64,000 nucleotides of DNA from Flavobacterium ustbae (GTDB lineage Bacteria; Bacteroidota; Bacteroidia; Flavobacteriales; Flavobacteriaceae): NCBI RefSeq assembly GCF_003946915.1, contig NZ_RPOC01000001.1:186001-250000 (forward strand). The letters run 5' to 3'. The translations under genes and the position numbers were made by a program. Below the pieces are notes generated by a model. That model saw only the letters and a list, made by a program, of their open reading frames with translations, was not told the DNA's origin and did not search any database. Below, piece by piece: positions 59,664 to 64,000 of the stretch. Every line of letters begins with the position of its first letter. The stretch's first letter is position 1.

Positions 59664-60887
59664 TTGAAAAAAGCAGTCGTAATTTTAATTGTATTGTTTT
59701 CGATTTTCTCATGTAACCAAAAAGAAGAAAAACAAGTCGAAACCAAAATCACTAAACCAAAACCAAAAAAAATAGAATTCGGTTTTAATTACGCAGATTT
59801 TAATATTGTTAATGACACTATCTCAAAAGGAGATTCTTTTGGATCAATCCTGCAAAGCCAAAATATTGGAAACAAAAAAGTACACGATATTGTCCAACAG
59901 GTAAAAGATTCTTTCAATGTAAGATCCATTCGATACAACAAGCCTTTTACGTTACTCCGATCAAAAAATAAAACTAATAATTTACAAGTTTTTATTTATC
60001 AGCCAGACGCCCTTACCTATTATGTTATCGATTTAAGAGACAGTATTGCAAAAGCTTACAAAAAAACAAAACCCGTAACTTTTAAAAGAAAAATGATTGG
60101 TGGTGTTTTAAAAAGTTCTTTATCTGAAACTTTAGGAAACGAAAGTGTCGAAACAGCATTGGCCAGCAGAATTACAAAAGTATTTTCTTGGTCTATTGAT
60201 TTCTTTAAACTTAAAAAGGGAGATCGCTACGGGTTAATTTTTACCGAGAGATTCATCAACGGCAAAACTTACGATGGTGTCGAAGATCTTAAAGCCGCAT
60301 TTTTTGAGTATAAAGGAAAAATCATTTATGCTTTTCCTTTTGAAAGAGACACTACTTCTGGAAAAATTGAATATTATGATGACGAAGGAAGAACACTTAA
60401 GAACTTCTTCTTAAAAACTCCTATTAAATTTAGCCGAATCACTTCAAGATTTACCATGAACAGATACCATCCGGTACAACACAGATGGAAAGCTCATAAA
60501 GGAACCGATTATGCCGCTCCAACAGGAACACCAATTTCGACCACAGCATCTGGAGTTGTTGAAGCAACCGGATACACCGCTGGAAACGGAAACTTTGTAA
60601 AAGTAAAACACAACGGAACCTACTCTACTCAATACTTACACATGTCCAAAATTTTGGTTCGCAGAGGACAGCGTGTTACACAAGGCCAGACAATTGGTTT
60701 GGTTGGAAGCACAGGTTTGGCTTCTGGTCCGCATGTTTGTTACCGTTTTTGGAAAAATGGAGTTCAAGTAGACGCGCTTCGACTCAATCTTCCAACGGGA
60801 GAATCTTTGACTGGAAATGATAGAACCCGTTTCATGAAACAGATTGAACCTTTGAAGAGAGAATTGGATAGTATTGGAAATTTGTAA
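59664..60887 (+). CDS. M23-family peptidase, lipoprotein, variant zinc site
   Basis: This 407-residue envelope protein is likely to cut peptidoglycan cross-links. Starting at TTG 59664, it has a lipoprotein signal ending FSIFSC (C17), a LysM/OapA-like middle part (about 40-270), and the LytM domain. The first zinc ligands HKGTDYAAP are present, as is YLHMSK. The last HxH motif reads SGPHVCYRFW, so the second His is Cys. The enzyme may use Cys as zinc ligand or be a non-catalytic activator. An upstream ATG at 59592 would lie within kynA. Confidence 0.88.
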   Translation: MKKAVVILIVLFSIFSCNQKEEKQVETKITKPKPKKIEFGFNYADFNIVNDTISKGDSFGSILQSQNIGNKKVHDIVQQVKDSFNVRSIRYNKPFTLLRSKNKTNNLQVFIYQPDALTYYVIDLRDSIAKAYKKTKPVTFKRKMIGGVLKSSLSETLGNESVETALASRITKVFSWSIDFFKLKKGDRYGLIFTERFINGKTYDGVEDLKAAFFEYKGKIIYAFPFERDTTSGKIEYYDDEGRTLKNFFLKTPIKFSRITSRFTMNRYHPVQHRWKAHKGTDYAAPTGTPISTTASGVVEATGYTAGNGNFVKVKHNGTYSTQYLHMSKILVRRGQRVTQGQTIGLVGSTGLASGPHVCYRFWKNGVQVDALRLNLPTGESLTGNDRTRFMKQIEPLKRELDSIGNL

Positions 60888-60930
60888 GAATAAACCTTTA
60901 TTTTAGCAAAAACTAAAAACTCCTAATTTT

Positions 60931-61545
60931 ATGAAATTCAAAAATATCTTGCTGCTTTTCATTTTTGCAGTAAACCTTTCTATTGCACAAAACAATACCA
61001 AAGTCACTCGTGAATACGGAAGTTCCAATAAAGACATTCAAGATTTTATGGAGTTTGAAAAAATTTATTTGGAAGAGTTTAATTTTGAAGGAGAAAGTCT
61101 AAAAGGAAAGCTGTACACCATAAACCTACAAGAATTTACCGATGGAAAATTAGTTAATACGTCTCAACTTTTTGACGGATCCGGAATCAAAAGTGATCAT
61201 TTCACAGTAAAATCAACTAAAGAATCAGTACGCTTTTTCTTTAAACTAGCAGAGGGAAAATTAAAAACATACATAATTTGCAGAGGAGGCAGAAGTAAAA
61301 AATCTTATTTTGATTTAAGAGACGATCCAGACAATTACGCAGTAAAAGACTTTTTCGGAAAAAAAATAGAAGTGAATATTGATGCCAATCAAGAAACACC
61401 AATTATTGCTATTATTACCCCAACAAGACATCCTGATGGCTTCAGCTCTTATTGTGAAGTTGTACAATCAGATGTTAAGCCCGAAAACCTTGGGACGCAT
61501 TTTAAAATTCCTCACTATTTCTTGGTCACTATTAAATTCAAATAA
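60931..61545 (+). CDS. secreted hypothetical protein, 204 aa
   Basis: The protein has a signal peptide (MKFKNILLLFIFAVNLSIAQ) and then a mixed alpha/beta domain. It contains MEFEKIYLEEFNFEGESLKG and a C-terminal beta part with PIIAIITPTRHPDGFSSYCE. No known domain is recognised. The next gene begins 12 nt downstream, so they form an operon. Confidence 0.7.
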   Translation: MKFKNILLLFIFAVNLSIAQNNTKVTREYGSSNKDIQDFMEFEKIYLEEFNFEGESLKGKLYTINLQEFTDGKLVNTSQLFDGSGIKSDHFTVKSTKESVRFFFKLAEGKLKTYIICRGGRSKKSYFDLRDDPDNYAVKDFFGKKIEVNIDANQETPIIAIITPTRHPDGFSSYCEVVQSDVKPENLGTHFKIPHYFLVTIKFK

Positions 61546-61557
61546 TAAAGCAAGATC

Positions 61558-62178
61558 ATGAAAAAAGAACGCCTTAGAACTATTTACAATGAAACTTTTT
61601 CTGGCTTAAAGTTATTTTATAGAGATACAAATCTTCCTGAAAATTTAATTTTAAAGTATAAAGTAGGACAGATCATTCAAGAAAAAGGTTTTACCGATAT
61701 GAGTTCGATTGGCGGCGGCCTTTCTGGAAATCTGAGATATTTGATTGCAAGTGCTCATCCAAAAGATTTATCAAAATTTAATGCCGATTCAGGAAAAATC
61801 GGTCATTTTCTTTTAGACTCAATTGCTTATTTCAAAGTTTTAGATATTCAAAAAATTGGAAACAAAACGCAGATTTTTCTTTTGAATATTCCAGACAATT
61901 CGATTTCGCTTTTTAAAAATTCATCTTCAAATTTAGAAGAAGAAATTACAGAAAAAGCTCAAAAACGCTTTCGCGAAAAAATCGATGCTGACTTGATTCC
62001 AGAATTGCAAACCGATAATTGGAAAGAAAGAACCAAACTTCCTCTTGGAATGAGCGAAAACGGCGAATTGTTTTTTGATGATTCGAAAATTAAAACTGAG
62101 ACTTTTAAAAGAATTGAAGTCGACACAGAAAAGAAAATTATTCATATCAATAAAAAACCTTGGTGGAAGTTTTGGTGA
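61558..62178 (+). CDS. hypothetical protein, 206 aa
   Basis: I do not recognise this family. The protein is soluble, with no signal peptide, alpha/beta, and ends in a basic aromatic tail (HINKKPWWKFW). The middle part (SIGGGLSGNLRYLIASAHPK) is Gly/Ser-rich. It forms an operon with the secreted protein before it, so a shared process is likely but unspecified. Confidence 0.65.
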   Translation: MKKERLRTIYNETFSGLKLFYRDTNLPENLILKYKVGQIIQEKGFTDMSSIGGGLSGNLRYLIASAHPKDLSKFNADSGKIGHFLLDSIAYFKVLDIQKIGNKTQIFLLNIPDNSISLFKNSSSNLEEEITEKAQKRFREKIDADLIPELQTDNWKERTKLPLGMSENGELFFDDSKIKTETFKRIEVDTEKKIIHINKKPWWKFW

Positions 62179-62235
62179 TAAAATTTCGTATTTGGTAAAA
62201 AGTTAAAATTAAAAAATCAAACAAAAAAAAAGAGC

Positions 62236-62243
62236 TATATTTG
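62236..62243 (+). promoter_or_regulatory. -7 promoter box TATATTTG for the toxin-antitoxin-like pair
   Basis: Exact TAnnTTTG match, 33 nt before the ATG at 62277. The upstream -33 element is unclear. Confidence 0.6.
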
Positions 62244-62276
62244 TAGCATAATTATTACACTTAAAATCTTTATGAA

Positions 62277-62432
62277 ATGGCGACAACAATAAAAATTACT
62301 CCTGTAGTAAAAGGCAAAGAATCCGAAAGATTCAATGCGGCCATATCTTCAAGTAAAACAAATAAGATTTCTGAAGAAAAAAAAGCTAGAATATTTTCTT
62401 TAGTCAGCAAAATTATGGCTAAAAAAGCTTAA
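62277..62432 (+). CDS. putative antitoxin, 51 aa
   Basis: This 51-codon gene begins MATTIKITPVVKGKESERFN and ends SKIMAKKA. It contains a short strand, a GKESERFNAA turn and a C-terminal basic helix (EEKKARIFSLVSKIM). Its stop codon is followed at once by the ATG of the acetyltransferase gene (TAAATG), so translation is coupled. This is the typical layout of GNAT toxin-antitoxin loci, in which the small first protein neutralises the second. It does not look like the ribbon-helix-helix DUF1778 antitoxin usual for TacT/AtaT. There is no match to a family that I know. Confidence 0.65.
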   Translation: MATTIKITPVVKGKESERFNAAISSSKTNKISEEKKARIFSLVSKIMAKKA

Positions 62433-62969
62433 ATGGATTTATCTAACTTTGCATTTTCAGCATTGAATAATGATGACGTTTTGGAAAATTTTGATTGTGA
62501 AGACAGCGAAATAAATGAATTTCTACTTGAAGATTCTAAAAATTATCAAAACGAAAAAATAACAAGCACCTATTTATTTAAGGATAAAAATCTTATTGCA
62601 GCTTTTTTTTCAATTTCAAATGACTGCTTAAATGATTTAGGCTATGAAAATTCCATTTGGAATAAATTACACCGAAAGATAAAGTTACCAAATGAGAAAA
62701 GAATCAGACAATATCCAGCGGTAAAAATAGCGAGATTAGGAATTGATAAAAACTACAAAGGCCAAGGATTATCTCACCAACTTCTAGATTTCATTAAGGG
62801 ATGGACATTCATTGAACACAAACCAGCCTGCCGTTTATTAATTTTAGACGCTTATAATCAGCCAGTACAGCTTTCTACTTATCAAAAAAATGATTTTCTT
62901 TTTTTACTTGATTCTGATAAAGACGACAAACATAGATTTATGTATTTTGATTTAATGAGATTGGAATAA
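62433..62969 (+). CDS. GNAT acetyltransferase, TacT-like toxin candidate
   Basis: This 178-residue single-domain GNAT has the features of tRNA-acetylating toxins. It has an N-terminal motif FDCEDSEINEFL (20-31), as in the TacT/AtaT group, RLGIDKNYKGQGLSHQLL (101-118) as the acetyl-CoA loop, and LSTYQKNDF (148-155) with Y150 in the position of the catalytic Tyr. The preceding 51-residue gene is coupled to it. The likely reaction is acetylation of aminoacyl-tRNA; a metabolic acetyltransferase is the alternative. Confidence 0.8.
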   Translation: MDLSNFAFSALNNDDVLENFDCEDSEINEFLLEDSKNYQNEKITSTYLFKDKNLIAAFFSISNDCLNDLGYENSIWNKLHRKIKLPNEKRIRQYPAVKIARLGIDKNYKGQGLSHQLLDFIKGWTFIEHKPACRLLILDAYNQPVQLSTYQKNDFLFLLDSDKDDKHRFMYFDLMRLE

Positions 62970-62996
62970 TATCCATACAATTAATTTCAAACCCAT

Positions 62997-63006
62997 AAAA
63001 CGTTTT
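62997..63006. promoter_or_regulatory. palindrome AAAACGTTTT upstream of pgi
   Basis: 10-bp palindrome within AAAACGTTTTCGT, a word shared with the gdhA control region. It lies 55-64 nt upstream of the pgi -7 box, where an activator could bind. Confidence 0.4.
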
Positions 63007-63060
63007 CGTAACTAATTGTTATATAATCGTGAACCTTTAATGTATTAAAAGTTATTTCAG

Positions 63061-63068
63061 TATTTTTG
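63061..63068 (+). promoter_or_regulatory. -7 promoter box TATTTTTG for pgi
   Basis: Exact TAnnTTTG match, 35 nt before the ATG at 63104. Confidence 0.55.
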
Positions 63069-63103
63069 TGTATTGATAAAAAACAAACTCAATTATATAT
63101 AAA

Positions 63104-64000
63104 ATGGCTTTAAACACAACCAACCCAACTGGGACTGAAGCGTGGAAAAATCTGCAAAACCATTATAACGCAATTCACGAAACCACGATACAAGAATTGT
63201 TTCAACAGGATAATGACCGTGCAGCAAAATTTAACCTGCAATGGAATGACTTTTTAGTAGATTATTCTAAAAATAATATCAGTCAAGAAACCGTTTCTCT
63301 TTTACTAGAATTAGCAAATTCAATCGGGTTAAAAGATTCGATTGCACAATATTTTGGTGGTGCATTGATCAACCAAACCGAAAATCGCGCCGTTCTTCAT
63401 ACAGCTTTGAGAGCTCCAGAATCTGCAGTTATTAAAGTAGACGGAGAAAATGTAATTCCTGAAGTTTATCAAGTAAAAAATAAAATCAAAAACTTTACTC
63501 AAGAGGTTATATCTGGAGAAAGAAAAGGATACAGTGGAAAAGCTTTTACTGATATCGTAAACATCGGAATTGGCGGTTCTGATCTTGGTCCTGTTATGGC
63601 TGTTGAAGCTTTACAGTTTTATAAAAATCACTTAAAAACACATTTCGTTTCAAATGTTGATGGCGACCATGTTAATGAAGTAATTAAAAAACTGAATCCA
63701 GAAACAACTCTTTTTGTGATTGTTTCTAAAACATTTACTACACAAGAAACGCTTTCAAATTCTGAAACTATTAAAGAATGGTTTTTAAAATCGGCTACTC
63801 AAGAAGACATTGCCAAACATTTCGTAGCAGTTTCAACCAATATTCAGAAAGTAACTGAATTCGGAATTAATCCCGACAACGTTTTCCCAATGTGGGACTG
63901 GGTTGGAGGAAGATTTTCTCTTTGGAGCGCTGTTGGCTTAAGTATTGCCTTGGCGGTTGGTTTTGACAATTATAATGATTTATTGAAAGGTGCCAACGAA
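63104..64000 (+). CDS. pgi: glucose-6-phosphate isomerase, truncated by window end
   Basis: The frame is open from the ATG at 63104 (MALNTTNPTGTEAWKNLQNH) to the window edge, 299 codons. It shows NRAVLHTALRAP near 90 and the signature segment IVNIGIGGSDLGPVMAVEAL near 150. TTFVIVSKTFTTQETLSNSE-like sequence near 205 is part of the sugar-phosphate site, and WVGGRFSLWSAVGLS near 266 is the PGI family signature. The enzyme interconverts glucose- and fructose-6-phosphate. The C-terminal part lies outside the window. Confidence 0.96.
   Translation, partial: MALNTTNPTGTEAWKNLQNHYNAIHETTIQELFQQDNDRAAKFNLQWNDFLVDYSKNNISQETVSLLLELANSIGLKDSIAQYFGGALINQTENRAVLHTALRAPESAVIKVDGENVIPEVYQVKNKIKNFTQEVISGERKGYSGKAFTDIVNIGIGGSDLGPVMAVEALQFYKNHLKTHFVSNVDGDHVNEVIKKLNPETTLFVIVSKTFTTQETLSNSETIKEWFLKSATQEDIAKHFVAVSTNIQKVTEFGINPDNVFPMWDWVGGRFSLWSAVGLSIALAVGFDNYNDLLKGANE

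Overview
The window is chromosomal DNA from a Bacteroidota bacterium, almost certainly Flavobacterium or a close relative. The evidence is low GC content, genes read from Bacteroidota-type promoters (a -7 box TAnnTTTG, sometimes with TTTG about 18 nt upstream), a type IX secretion protein (PorZ) with its C-terminal sorting domain, a complete Bat (moxR-batA-E) operon, a thrombospondin-3/OmpA porin, and many short palindromic intergenic repeats. I see no rRNA, tRNA, CRISPR array, insertion sequence or prophage.

Layout. 1-4.3 kb: a membrane protein cut by the left edge, a small unlisted peptide gene, a GNAT/NTF2 pair and a SUKH protein. 4.3-8.6 kb: pepP, ferritin, an AIM24-family protein and an alpha/beta hydrolase. 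8.65-9.8 kb: Roadblock/LC7 module 1. 9.9-19.1 kb: a decayed ABC ATPase, an AddB-like nuclease, an OmpA porin, kbl and an AddA-like helicase-nuclease. 19.3-25.2 kb: lspA, Roadblock/LC7 module 2, a DksA-type regulator and ileS. 25.3-32.2 kb: recO, porZ, gdhA, an outer-membrane barrel and metB. 32.4-37.4 kb: an accessory stretch with a DUF3298 lipoprotein, a frameshifted nucleotidyltransferase with a partner, an AlbA_2 protein, an SDR and an aldo/keto reductase, set among dense palindromic repeats. 37.6-46.9 kb: the Bat operon. 47.1-54.8 kb: a YfbK-like lipoprotein, a formyltetrahydrofolate cyclo-ligase/deacylase pair, uvrC and a patatin-barrel protein. 55.1-60.9 kb: hmgA, hpd, a likely small RNA, a DUF3108 protein, kynA and an M23 lipoprotein. 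60.9-64 kb: two unknown genes, a GNAT toxin-antitoxin-like pair and the start of pgi.

The most unusual content is a three-gene Roadblock/LC7 module present twice. Each copy has two consecutive MglB-like proteins transcribed away from a small basic protein that ends in a Lys/Phe-rich segment. The two control regions share the word AACACTTGTT at a similar distance from the first Roadblock gene, and no Ras-like GTPase is encoded nearby. Other candidates are a two-gene unit with a 51-residue putative antitoxin in front of a TacT-like acetyltransferase, a nucleotidyltransferase/helical-partner cassette broken by one base, a roughly 110-nt small RNA unit, and several families of dispersed intergenic palindromes.

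The housekeeping parts fit together as expected. hmgA and hpd degrade tyrosine, and kynA opens the tryptophan ring. The AddA-like and AddB-like proteins probably form one recombination nuclease although their genes are separated. The Bat genes form an envelope VWA/TPR complex driven by a MoxR ATPase.
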